Positions 35,984 through 44,237 of a DNA stretch of 64,000 nucleotides are shown here, in pieces. Every line of letters starts with the position of its first letter. Within the stretch, counting starts at the first letter, position 1. The notes beneath the pieces are model-generated. The model saw only the letters and a program-made list of their open reading frames with translations, searched no databases and was not told where the DNA came from. The position numbers and the translations under genes were made by a program. This DNA is from Dyadobacter fermentans (GTDB taxonomy: Bacteria; Bacteroidota; Bacteroidia; Cytophagales; Spirosomataceae): positions 1-64,000 of the forward strand of contig NZ_JAHXBN010000022.1 in the NCBI RefSeq assembly GCF_019924045.1, read 5' to 3'.

Positions 35984-37012
35984 ATGAGATTCTTTTTACT
36001 TTTCGCAATCGTACTATTAGCCATTCATGGATGTAAATCTCCTGAAAATCATGGAACTACACCGCAGCCTTCTTTGGAATTACCGCAGTCGGTTCAGGAT
36101 TTGATTTATAAATCATACCCGTCGGCAACCAATTTGAAGGGCCTCTCGGAGGTGGAACAAGGGCGGGTGTATGAGTTGTCGTTTGAAAACAACAATGCCG
36201 GGTACAATGCAATAGTCGGTACATCCAGTATTCTCCGGGTAGCGGCTACGGTCGGTGAAGCGGTGCCGGATTCACTGGTTGCGCAAGTTGGCCGGCTAGC
36301 GATCAGGGGAGGGAAATTGAGCAATTACAGGAAGATCGTCTACTTCGACGACAGGGTTGCATACGGAGCTGATTATGAATTAAACGGAGTTAAGTATACT
36401 GTTCTGTTTTTGTACGGAAATGTAACCCTGTACAATTTCGAAAGTCAGTATGAAAGCAAGAATATTCAGGACTTGCCGGTGAGCATCCAGCAATATATCG
36501 CCGCACGAAATAAGCCCAACCCTGAATTTGTGAATTCACTTACGAACCTGAATGAGGTGAGCCGCCAGTACATTATCAAAAACAATGAACTGACTTTTCG
36601 CCAATGCATGGTTCAACTACTGCCTGATGGAAGCAAACAGTACTATGTTTGGGTCAGTTTCCTGGGTACTACTGACCTTCCTGTTCTTTTCAATGAAAAA
36701 GGAGAGATACTTTGGACCGGATCTTTCAACAGGATACGCCAGTTTGAGCAGGACTTCAATGGGTCACCGGCACTCTGGTTACCTAACCTTACATCGAAGG
36801 AAATAACTTATTTCCGCGACGTGCTGGCAGGCTCCTCCGAATTCTTAGGGTTCAATCTGGATAACTTTATGAATTTCAGCAGGAGTTACCGCAATGAATA
36901 TCAAAACAACGTCGGATACGAACTGGACTTGTATAATGACAAGAATGAGCGCTGGTCCTTGTGTTATAACAGAGATAAGAAACTGGTATATTCCATTTAT
37001 AACGCCCAATAA
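35984..37012 (+). CDS. Lipoprotein of the locally repeated PepSY-like family
   Basis: 342 residues. The lipoprotein signal LLFAIVLLAIHGC gives Cys at about 17. It is a close relative of the product at 17191-18306: VPDSLVAQ, RNKPNPEFVNSLTNLNEVSR, GSFNRIRQFEQDFNG and SYRNEY are all matched. The fold seems to be tandem alpha/beta units, each starting with a YPSATNLKG-like segment. Its start is 202 bases from the divergent relative at 34831-35781. Function unknown. Confidence 0.68.
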   Translation: MRFFLLFAIVLLAIHGCKSPENHGTTPQPSLELPQSVQDLIYKSYPSATNLKGLSEVEQGRVYELSFENNNAGYNAIVGTSSILRVAATVGEAVPDSLVAQVGRLAIRGGKLSNYRKIVYFDDRVAYGADYELNGVKYTVLFLYGNVTLYNFESQYESKNIQDLPVSIQQYIAARNKPNPEFVNSLTNLNEVSRQYIIKNNELTFRQCMVQLLPDGSKQYYVWVSFLGTTDLPVLFNEKGEILWTGSFNRIRQFEQDFNGSPALWLPNLTSKEITYFRDVLAGSSEFLGFNLDNFMNFSRSYRNEYQNNVGYELDLYNDKNERWSLCYNRDKKLVYSIYNAQ

Positions 37013-37089
37013 GGGTTTATACAGCTAAATTGTAACCGGCGGTGTAATTGGAGTAGCTTGTTTTCCGTTAAAAGGCAAAGCCTTCATAC

Positions 37090-37629
37090 GTGTTATCAAG
37101 ATATTTTTTAATCCTCTTCTTCTGTTCCCATTATGCCACCGCGCAGCCGTACTATACGCGCATGCGCGGGGCTTTTGGCGCCGATGCATACGGTATTGCG
37201 CCCAGGGGGGCGATTACGGCCGAAGCAGCTTTCGGTTATCTCAAAAAATCATTCTGGAATGTTCAGGCAGGAGTGGGGGCCATTACGAGCGCGCATTTTC
37301 GCAGCCCTACCATTTTGGGAGCATTGACCCATTGTTTTGTTTTAAATCCCTACAAACGCAGGCCATGTATTCCCCAGCCAGGCAGCTATGTGCTCGAAAG
37401 CTACTTTGAAGCCGGGGTAGGAGGTTTCCTGATCGACCGTTACGATAATGGTATCTATTATAATCCGAACAAGCAACGGCTGCTGACGCCGTCCGGCGTG
37501 GCCGGTTTCCGCTTTCACTTTGTGTCCCGGAAATGGATTTACATGCTCAAATTGCGCTATACCCCGCCATTACTACATAATTCCCTCGCCTCACATGCGG
37601 GTGTAGGTGTAGGCGTGGGCTGGCGTTGA
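37090..37629 (+). CDS. Small outer-membrane beta-barrel-like protein
   Basis: 179 residues from a GTG start, which gives a complete signal peptide (YFLILFFCSHYATAQ). The mature part has alternating strands (AITAEAAFGYLKKSFWNVQA, YVLESYFEAGVGGFLID, GVAGFRFHFVSRKWIYMLKL) and ends in GVGVGVGWR. That pattern fits a small 8-stranded barrel, although the terminal Arg rather than Phe is unusual. No family recognised. It converges on the giant histidine kinase gene with an 11-base gap. Confidence 0.6.
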   Translation: MLSRYFLILFFCSHYATAQPYYTRMRGAFGADAYGIAPRGAITAEAAFGYLKKSFWNVQAGVGAITSAHFRSPTILGALTHCFVLNPYKRRPCIPQPGSYVLESYFEAGVGGFLIDRYDNGIYYNPNKQRLLTPSGVAGFRFHFVSRKWIYMLKLRYTPPLLHNSLASHAGVGVGVGWR

Positions 37630-37640
37630 GGACCGGGTTA

Positions 37641-40600
37641 TCATGTATTCCAAAATTCAATAGAAAATACAGCACCGGAAATGGATATTGCCTTTATACG
37701 TACATGAAGCATTCCTGCAAGTTCTTTCACAATCACGAGTCCGATTCCGTGCATGTCGGGTGCGTTGTCCGGCGATTGGGGGTAAATGGTATCGTCATCG
37801 CCGTTGAACCAATTCAGGACGGCTTCGGGCAAACCCGGACCGGTGTCGGTCACAAGCAACCTGACTACCTCATTTTCCCGGCTGGCCGTCACGATCACCG
37901 AGCCCCCGGAGGTATATTTGTTGGCGTTGTCGATCAGGTTGTGCAGGATGATTTTCAGCAATTGCCGGTTAGATTTGAGTAGGAGCGTCCCGGGAATATT
38001 GTTGACGAATTTATTTTCCTGTACTTTGAATGAAGTGTCAAAAATGACGGCAATTTCATCTACCAGGCCCTTCACGGCAAATGTGTCGTGTGCCGCCGAA
38101 GCCCCCGACATCTGCGACTTGACATACGACAGTATGTTTTCCAGTAGCAGAAGGACTCTTCCGGATGACTCATTGACACTGGAGCCGATTGCTCCTACCA
38201 GTTCCAACTCACCTTCTTGAAGGAGGCCACGTACCTTTCCGGACGCGAATTCGATCGATCTCAGGGGGCTGCGGATGTCGTGGCTGATGGACGCGATCAG
38301 ATGCATTTGAAGACGGGTTTGGCGCAGGAGCTCCTGTTCAGATTCTTTCAATACACTCAGTGTGTCCTGCAAGTTGCGCGTCTTTTCCGACACCCGCGAT
38401 TCCAGCGCCCGGTTCAGTTGATCGGCTTTTTTCAGGCGGCTTTTAAAATAGAAGTAAATAGCTACCAGCACAAGGGTAACTATTACCAACTTGAAAGGCC
38501 AGGTATCGTACCAGGGGTAGGGGACGACGATCGTAAGCGTAGCTAACTGAACAGAATTCGGACCAAATCCCGTGTTTTTGCGGATTTTCAGGGTATAGGT
38601 TCCTGATGTAAGGTTATTCAGGGAAATGAAATGCTGCTCCTGCTCGATAGGGAACCACGTTTCTGTAGACGAGGGGCGGTCTTCTTCGGAAACCGTATAG
38701 TACAATTGCTGATTCTGTCGCTCGGCCAGGTAGGGTGATGAGAAAAACACGCGCAGGTCGCTCACACCCGCGAGCTGGATTTTCGACCCATTTACAGGCA
38801 CATTTCCAGAATTGGCTTCGACACGGTCGATGAAAATTTTGGAGTGCGGCGTATCGACCGGTATTTGTTCCGGTTTGAAAAATACCAGGCCACCCATGGA
38901 CGGCAACGATACATAGTCATTCCGCAAACGAATCGCGCAAGGTTGGCAGCCGCCATTGAATTCGTTGATCCGGAAGCCGCTATGCTTGCTGTACCGATGG
39001 TAATAGAGCCGCGTACTGTCGCCGTGGCTGGCAAAATCGAGCAGGTCGCTCCGCAGAATGCGGAACAGTCCCTGGTTGGTCGGGATCCAGAAAAAGTCCT
39101 TGCGGTCGTGTACAATGCAATGGGCGTTGGAAAGAAAGTGGTCCCTATCCAGCGGAAAACGCACCGGTCTCCCGTTTTGTATGAGAAAGAAACCGTCGTC
39201 GTCGGTGGTGAACCAGAGCTCGCCGGGACGCGGCAGCAATAGGCTTTTGATGTAGTATCCGTTGGTCCGCTGAATGGCGGAAACGGTATTTCGTGCGAGA
39301 TTTACTTTGTACAAGCCCGGATGTGTCCCGACCCACAACACATCATTTCCATCTTTAAGCATATAGGAAACATGCTTTATCTTATTGGTTAGGGTACGCA
39401 CAGGCATTCCGCTTTCACCAGGCTCAATGTATTTCACGCCGTCTTTCTCCATGCCAAGCCAGATGCGGCCGGTCTGGTCTTCGTAAAGAAAAGAAATGTC
39501 GCTCCCCAGGTTCCATACTTGCTTCAACTGTTTACCGGTTGAATCATAGCGGTACAGCTGTTTGTACGACCAACCGTATCCGGCGATCCAGATGTCGCCT
39601 GAACGGCTTTTGACGATCGTGTAGCCGTTGATGGCCTTTCCAAGCGGGTGAGGTATAACCCGTGAAAAGTTCTGGCCGTTGTTGCTTTTTCCAACCACGT
39701 AAAAATGCGGGGTAATAACCGAGCTGTCGGACAGTATCGCTTGAGCGTAGTAAACATTTAGTCCGGGGTCGTCGGTTTCGATGCCCAGCGCCTCGAAAAC
39801 TTTCAAATCGTATATGAAAAGACCATTGGTGATCGTACCCAAGTAAAGCCTTTGGTGGCGGCTGTCATAGAAAACGGAAGTAAGGCCGTTTCGTCCGAAG
39901 TCGACGTTGGTGAGCAAGATGCTGGTTACAAGATGTCCCGGTGCCCTTTCCGATAATGCATACAGTTTAAGATCCTGATAAATAAATGCTTTCCCCGATA
40001 AATCGTCTGCATAGAGCTTGTAGGGCTTGCTCAGGTCTGGCTTTTCCGGGTTTCCGCGTGCGGGCTCGAGGATAACGTCCGCACCCGCGCGGGCAAGGCC
40101 GCTGGTGGCTATGAGCCGGATGCTGCCTGCTTCGTTGTCGTAATAGAGGTTTGTACCGATTTTGAAAAGCCCGATAGGAGATGATAATTGGGTTTGGTAA
40201 GTCTTTTGTTTCTTCCAGCGGGCGTAAAAATCGATTTTGCCGCCCTTGCTCCAAATGTAAAAATCGCCGTTCGGCTTGGGAAGGAGAAACAAGTTGTAGG
40301 TGGGCACAAAATCTTTGTTCCAGCGGTCGGGTAGGCCCAACATGTACATCAGGTCGTAGGGTCTCGTGCTGGGTTTGAACATTTTGTGAATGCGATGGTC
40401 CAGTGGGCTTTTATCGTAGATAGCCTTGCCATCGGCGATTCGGATGTGGGTCAGTTTTTCTCCCACCGCATACAACCGCTCATGTCGTCCCTCAATGTCC
40501 GTAATAAAGGAGAGAAAACTGCTGGATTCCAGGCCGAGATTGTCTTTGCCGAAAGTGACGAACGACTGGCCGTCGAACCGGACCAGCCCCATGTCCGTGG

Positions 40601-40832
40601 CGAGCCAAATGAAACCCTCCTGATCTTGTGTAATTGCCCTTACCGTGTTTTGTGGCAGGCCGTTGTCGCTGGTGTAGTGCCGGACGCTGTATTTTGTCTC
40701 CTTAGCCGCTGGCTGCGAGGCGACCTGCAATGCGAGAATTTGTAACAAAACACAGACACATGTTCCTATCCTTCTCACGACGCGGCTCATAGGGCCTGAT
40801 CTCGTCGCGTTCACTTGTATCTGATCTTTCAC
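37641..40832 (-). CDS. Propeller-type sensor histidine kinase
   Basis: 1063 residues. Signal peptide (VCVLLQILALQVAS), then a periplasmic two-component propeller (VRAITQDQEGFIWLATDMGL, GDIWIAGYGW, GRIWLGMEKDG repeats) and a Y_Y_Y domain (about 690-770, NNLTSGTYTLKIRKN). One transmembrane helix (LVIVTLVLVAIYFYF, about 780) leads to HisKA (ASISHDIRSPLRSIE, His about 850) and HATPase (NLIDNANKYTSGG, VTDTGPGLPEAV, GIGLVIVKEL). Unlike hybrid systems it has no receiver or AraC domain, so it needs a separate regulator; the divergent NarL-type gene at 41104 is the nearest candidate. Confidence 0.92.
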   Translation of the reverse strand: MKDQIQVNATRSGPMSRVVRRIGTCVCVLLQILALQVASQPAAKETKYSVRHYTSDNGLPQNTVRAITQDQEGFIWLATDMGLVRFDGQSFVTFGKDNLGLESSSFLSFITDIEGRHERLYAVGEKLTHIRIADGKAIYDKSPLDHRIHKMFKPSTRPYDLMYMLGLPDRWNKDFVPTYNLFLLPKPNGDFYIWSKGGKIDFYARWKKQKTYQTQLSSPIGLFKIGTNLYYDNEAGSIRLIATSGLARAGADVILEPARGNPEKPDLSKPYKLYADDLSGKAFIYQDLKLYALSERAPGHLVTSILLTNVDFGRNGLTSVFYDSRHQRLYLGTITNGLFIYDLKVFEALGIETDDPGLNVYYAQAILSDSSVITPHFYVVGKSNNGQNFSRVIPHPLGKAINGYTIVKSRSGDIWIAGYGWSYKQLYRYDSTGKQLKQVWNLGSDISFLYEDQTGRIWLGMEKDGVKYIEPGESGMPVRTLTNKIKHVSYMLKDGNDVLWVGTHPGLYKVNLARNTVSAIQRTNGYYIKSLLLPRPGELWFTTDDDGFFLIQNGRPVRFPLDRDHFLSNAHCIVHDRKDFFWIPTNQGLFRILRSDLLDFASHGDSTRLYYHRYSKHSGFRINEFNGGCQPCAIRLRNDYVSLPSMGGLVFFKPEQIPVDTPHSKIFIDRVEANSGNVPVNGSKIQLAGVSDLRVFFSSPYLAERQNQQLYYTVSEEDRPSSTETWFPIEQEQHFISLNNLTSGTYTLKIRKNTGFGPNSVQLATLTIVVPYPWYDTWPFKLVIVTLVLVAIYFYFKSRLKKADQLNRALESRVSEKTRNLQDTLSVLKESEQELLRQTRLQMHLIASISHDIRSPLRSIEFASGKVRGLLQEGELELVGAIGSSVNESSGRVLLLLENILSYVKSQMSGASAAHDTFAVKGLVDEIAVIFDTSFKVQENKFVNNIPGTLLLKSNRQLLKIILHNLIDNANKYTSGGSVIVTASRENEVVRLLVTDTGPGLPEAVLNWFNGDDDTIYPQSPDNAPDMHGIGLVIVKELAGMLHVRIKAISISGAVFSIEFWNT

Positions 40833-40922
40833 TGAGTGTGTACCTGGGGGTTAGGCCTGTTCGGGTTTGAAGGCAAAGCAAACGAAATCGCTCTGTTGCC
40901 GCCAGCAAAAAAATGACAGAAA

Positions 40923-40976
40923 ATCGTAAATGCCTTCGTCGAAACCATAGAAATGATTCTATACCTTATTTACGAT
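40923..40976. promoter_or_regulatory. Inverted repeat in the kinase-regulator divergent region
   Basis: ATCGTAAAT (40923-40931) and ATTTACGAT (40968-40976) are perfect inverted 9-mers 36 bases apart, between the divergent kinase and regulator genes. Possibly an operator for the regulator; tentative. Confidence 0.35.
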
Positions 40977-41103
40977 GTATTGATTGCAACAAAACCCGTT
41001 TCACGCTACTTTTACCGATATCACCGGCTTATCTGTTTACTTCCGCACGTCCCCCTCGGACGTGGACATTGCTCGTATTGACCGGCCCATTGGCTTTACC
41101 ATT

Positions 41104-41733
41104 ATGAAAATTCTTATTATCGATGACCAAACGCTGCTACGCACTGGAATGCAGCTGTTTCTGGAAACCATTTCTGGCGATTACCGGCTTTTTGAGGCAG
41201 CGGACCTGACATCAGCCAGGGGCGTTCTCCGGGAAAATCCCGATATCACAATGGTGATCACCGAGGTGAAAATGGAGGGATTGGTTTCGTCTGAGATCGT
41301 CCATTTGCTTCGTTCTGCCAAGCCAGGCATTTCGGTATTATTCTATTCTGGCTTGTCGGAGCGGATATTTGCCCTACCTGCGCTCAGGGCCGGCGCGGAT
41401 GGGTTCATTATGAAACGCGAGAGACCCGCAGATCTGGCAAGGGCAATCGCCGTGGTGGGCTCCGGCGGCAAATATCTGAGCGTGGATTTACAGGCTTCAT
41501 TAATCTCGATGATTGATTCGGATCACCAAAAAGAAGCCCTGGAATCGCTGGAAACACTCTCTCAACGCGAACGTACGGTGATGAATGAGGTAGTACTCGG
41601 TAAATCGACGAAGGAGATCGCCTTTATGCTCAATGTGAAATGCAACACCATAAGCACTTATAAAAAGCGCATTTACAAGAAAATGAACGTGGCCGATACC
41701 TTCGAGCTGTCGCAAAAAGCTGCCGGTTTTTAA
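41104..41733 (+). CDS. NarL/LuxR-type response regulator with Glu at the phosphorylation site
   Basis: 209 residues from ATG 41104; an upstream in-frame ATG at 40984 gives an atypical 40-residue leader. The receiver begins KILIIDDQTLLRTG, and the C-terminal LuxR HTH is LSQRERTVMNEVVLGKSTKE followed by LNVKCNTISTYKKRI. The phospho-acceptor position reads VITEVKMEG: Glu54 replaces the aspartate and the usual MPG proline is Glu. The lysine (FIMKRE) and Ser (FYSGL) are kept. It may be constitutively active or allosteric. Divergent from the propeller kinase. Confidence 0.88.
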   Translation: MKILIIDDQTLLRTGMQLFLETISGDYRLFEAADLTSARGVLRENPDITMVITEVKMEGLVSSEIVHLLRSAKPGISVLFYSGLSERIFALPALRAGADGFIMKRERPADLARAIAVVGSGGKYLSVDLQASLISMIDSDHQKEALESLETLSQRERTVMNEVVLGKSTKEIAFMLNVKCNTISTYKKRIYKKMNVADTFELSQKAAGF

Positions 41734-41994
41734 AACTAATAGAAATCTTTCTATGGTTTAGTTTTGAACAATGCGAGCTAATACTACGTATTTCTAATTA
41801 GTTTTGAGGCGGATAAAAACAATCTGTCAACGCATTGTCAAGCCGGCACTTGCGTGATAACGTATATTGATAGTCGTTTGTTTTTTTTAACGGACCATCA
41901 GGTACGCACACTATACACACACGCCGAAAAATGGCTCCCAAGTGAGCCGTTTATTTCACCACACCAATTTGAAGCGTTAACCCACTGTTAATCT

Positions 41995-42621
41995 ATGAAA
42001 GTGCTCGTTATTGACGGCCATCCTCTTATGAGATCGGCCATTAAACGGGAAATAAAAGACCATAAACCGCAGGCCAGGGTTACGCTCATGGCGCAGCTAG
42101 ACCAAGCGGTGGAAGCAATTGAAAGCCAATTCTTCGACCTTATCATTATAGAAATAGGCATTCCCGGAGCGGGTATGCATACGATCCGGGAAATACGGAC
42201 GATAGGGCACAGCAGTAAAATCCTCGTGTATTCTTCTATGTGCGAGGCTACCTACGCGCTTCCGTCCGTATCGTCCGGCGCGCATGGGTTCTTGTCCAAA
42301 GAGGTTTCCGGCGACGAATTGCGGATCGCGATCGATATGGTGCTCGATTCGAAGACATATTTCAGTAAAGCCATTCAGGAAAGCCTGCTTTCGCAGGTAA
42401 TTGCCAACGTGAATGTTTCAACCCATAACCCGTTGCAAATGCTCACATCGCGGGAGCGATTGGTGGTGCATTTATTGCTGGAAGGGAAGAAGATACGGAC
42501 TATCGCCGAAATGCTGGCCCTGAAAGAAAGCACTGTCAGTACCTTCAAAGCGAATGTGTTCAAAAAGTTGCAGGTGAGTAGCGTGGTGGCGTTGTCGGAG
42601 AAAATGGAAATGCTGCGGTAA
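41995..42621 (+). CDS. NarL/LuxR-type response regulator, second Glu variant
   Basis: 208 residues. The receiver begins KVLVIDGHPLMRS (the acidic pair is reduced to Asp-Gly). The phospho-acceptor position reads DLIIIEIGIPGAG, with Glu53 in place of Asp. Lys in FLSKEV is retained. The HTH is LTSRERLVVHLLLEGKKIRT followed by LALKESTVSTFKANV. It follows the 41104 regulator by 261 bases and converges on a canonical NarL regulator. Loss of both an acid-pocket residue and the acceptor argues against normal phosphorylation. Confidence 0.88.
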   Translation: MKVLVIDGHPLMRSAIKREIKDHKPQARVTLMAQLDQAVEAIESQFFDLIIIEIGIPGAGMHTIREIRTIGHSSKILVYSSMCEATYALPSVSSGAHGFLSKEVSGDELRIAIDMVLDSKTYFSKAIQESLLSQVIANVNVSTHNPLQMLTSRERLVVHLLLEGKKIRTIAEMLALKESTVSTFKANVFKKLQVSSVVALSEKMEMLR

Positions 42622-42632
42622 CCTGCCGGCGC

Positions 42633-43274
42633 TTAGCAGGCCGTTGCACCTGCGTCGTCGATGATTTTAGACAGCTCGATCGCGCTTGTGACGCCGCATT
42701 TCTGGAAAATCTTCTTTTTGAAGGTGCTGACGGTACTTAATTTCAGCTCCAACTGGGTGGCGATCTCTTTGGTCCACAAACCTCTGATGAGTAGTCTGCT
42801 GATTTCCAGTTCTCTGTCCGTTAACCCGATCCACTTTCGTCGTTTGATTTTGTTGTAGTTCTGGGGCAACTGTGTTACCAGTTGCTGCCGGACCACCTCG
42901 CTGAGGTATTTCTTTTCATTCACCACCGCCGACACCGCTTCCCCGTACATCTCGGGGTCCGACCGCTTCGATAAGTAGCCATCCGCTCCGGCCTGTACGT
43001 ATTTTAATGCGTATTTGTCTTCCGGTAATCCGCTGAATACCAAAATTTTTGCACTTGTCCGGGCCTTTTTTATCATGTCGATCATCTTGACGTCCTGGCC
43101 ACCGGGAAGATGAATGTCCAGGACGACAAGATCGATGGGTTTTTCCTGAACGATCCGTAGCCCCTCGTTAAAATCTTCGGACTCCAAAACCGTTGCGTTT
43201 TGAAATAGTTCGCGTATCACCAGGCGCATACCCATTCTCACAACAGCATGATCTTCAATAAGTAATGCATTCAT
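42633..43274 (-). CDS. NarL/LuxR-type response regulator (canonical)
   Basis: 213 residues. The receiver has an intact acidic pocket (ALLIEDHAVVRMG), the acceptor Asp53 in LVVLDIHLPG, Ser in VFSGLPEDK and Lys in YLSKRS. The LuxR HTH is LTDRELEISRLLIRGLWTKE followed by LELKLSTVSTFKKKI. Unlike its two left neighbours it should be phosphorylatable. No kinase is adjacent on this strand; the propeller kinase at 37641-40832 is the nearest HisKA protein. Confidence 0.92.
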   Translation of the reverse strand: MNALLIEDHAVVRMGMRLVIRELFQNATVLESEDFNEGLRIVQEKPIDLVVLDIHLPGGQDVKMIDMIKKARTSAKILVFSGLPEDKYALKYVQAGADGYLSKRSDPEMYGEAVSAVVNEKKYLSEVVRQQLVTQLPQNYNKIKRRKWIGLTDRELEISRLLIRGLWTKEIATQLELKLSTVSTFKKKIFQKCGVTSAIELSKIIDDAGATAC

Positions 43275-43345
43275 TACAGGCAGTAAGGTTGATTTATAAA
43301 AGTGCGGATAACGCTTTGTTATGGCAAAACTAGACAGGGGAGACT

Positions 43346-44125
43346 ATGCAAACAATGGAGATGTTGATCTTTAGATGTAAACATAGTACTACACTTTTGA
43401 ATGGAATTTCAGGGAGTTTTTGTTACTTCGGGATATTACCGACAACCACGAGACCATTGCAATCTTTTCCCCCCCGACTCTTACTCGTTGAAGACCACGA
43501 TATTGTCCGAATCGCTACCAGCATGATCATTCAGGAGATGATCAGTGACGCTGTCGTAGACACGGCTGCCAATTTCAAGGAAGCGGCGCATGCAGTCACT
43601 TCGCAGCGTTACCAGCTTATTATCCTCGACCTGAATATTCCGGGCACCGACCACTTGCTGACGATCGAAAAGTTGCGCGCATTGCAACCGGATGCTCCCA
43701 TACTCGTTTTCTCGGGACAAAAGGAAGAACTGTACGGTTTGCATTGCATTCGTGCGGGCGCAGCCGGGTTTGTTTCCAAAGAGTCGAAAGCAACCGAATT
43801 ACAGGAGGCCATTCGTGTCGTGCTCGGGGGGCAGAAGTACCTTAGCCCGGTGGTCCGCGCGCAAATGCTAGGCTCCATGCTGCAACAGGGCGTATCCGAC
43901 CCCGCAGCGCTTTTATCGGCCAAGGAACTGGTGGTCATGGAAATGCTGCTGGAAGGCAAGTGGACGAAAGATATTGCCGGTCAGTTGAATTTAAAAAGCA
44001 CTACCGTCAGCACCTTCAAAGCCCGCATTTTTAAAAAGCTGGGTGTGACCAATTTGCTGGATCTTGCCAGGCGGGTTGAAATGTATCATCTATCTAATGG
44101 GGATGTTGTTTCAAATCATAAATGA
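43346..44125 (+). CDS. NarL/LuxR-type response regulator (canonical, start uncertain)
   Basis: 259 residues from ATG 43346, but the first 43 residues are atypical. The receiver begins at PPRLLLVEDHDIVR, and an in-frame TTG at 43457 (222 residues) is a plausible true start. The acceptor aspartate is in LIILDLNIPG, Ser in VFSGQ, Lys in FVSKES. The HTH is LSAKELVVMEMLLEGKWTKD followed by LNLKSTTVSTFKARI. A 17-base sequence at 43421-43437, 19 bases before the TTG, recurs upstream of the lanthipeptide precursor. The gene converges on the LanC-like gene. Confidence 0.85.
   Translation: MQTMEMLIFRCKHSTTLLNGISGSFCYFGILPTTTRPLQSFPPRLLLVEDHDIVRIATSMIIQEMISDAVVDTAANFKEAAHAVTSQRYQLIILDLNIPGTDHLLTIEKLRALQPDAPILVFSGQKEELYGLHCIRAGAAGFVSKESKATELQEAIRVVLGGQKYLSPVVRAQMLGSMLQQGVSDPAALLSAKELVVMEMLLEGKWTKDIAGQLNLKSTTVSTFKARIFKKLGVTNLLDLARRVEMYHLSNGDVVSNHK
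43421..43437 (+). promoter_or_regulatory. 17-base upstream element, copy 1
   Basis: GTTACTTCGGGATATTA, identical to 50848-50864. It lies just before the candidate TTG start of the NarL regulator, with TTTTT directly in front. A shared promoter or regulator site is possible; only two copies were noticed. Confidence 0.4.
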
Positions 44126-44179
44126 CAGGCTGATGATTGTGGTAGAACAATTGCTTCAATTGCTGAACCTCGTTATGCA

Positions 44180-44215
44180 AATAGCCGCCGGAAATTTCCC
44201 GTCGGCTATTCTTTT
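44180..44215. terminator. Terminator between the regulator and LanC-like genes
   Basis: Arms AATAGCCG and CGGCTATT (about 44180-44187 and 44203-44210) enclosing a second GGAAATTTCC stem, followed by CTTTT on the plus strand and TTGCAT on the minus. It serves the convergent gene pair. Confidence 0.65.
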
Positions 44216-44237
44216 ATGATGTTGAAGAAGCGTTATG

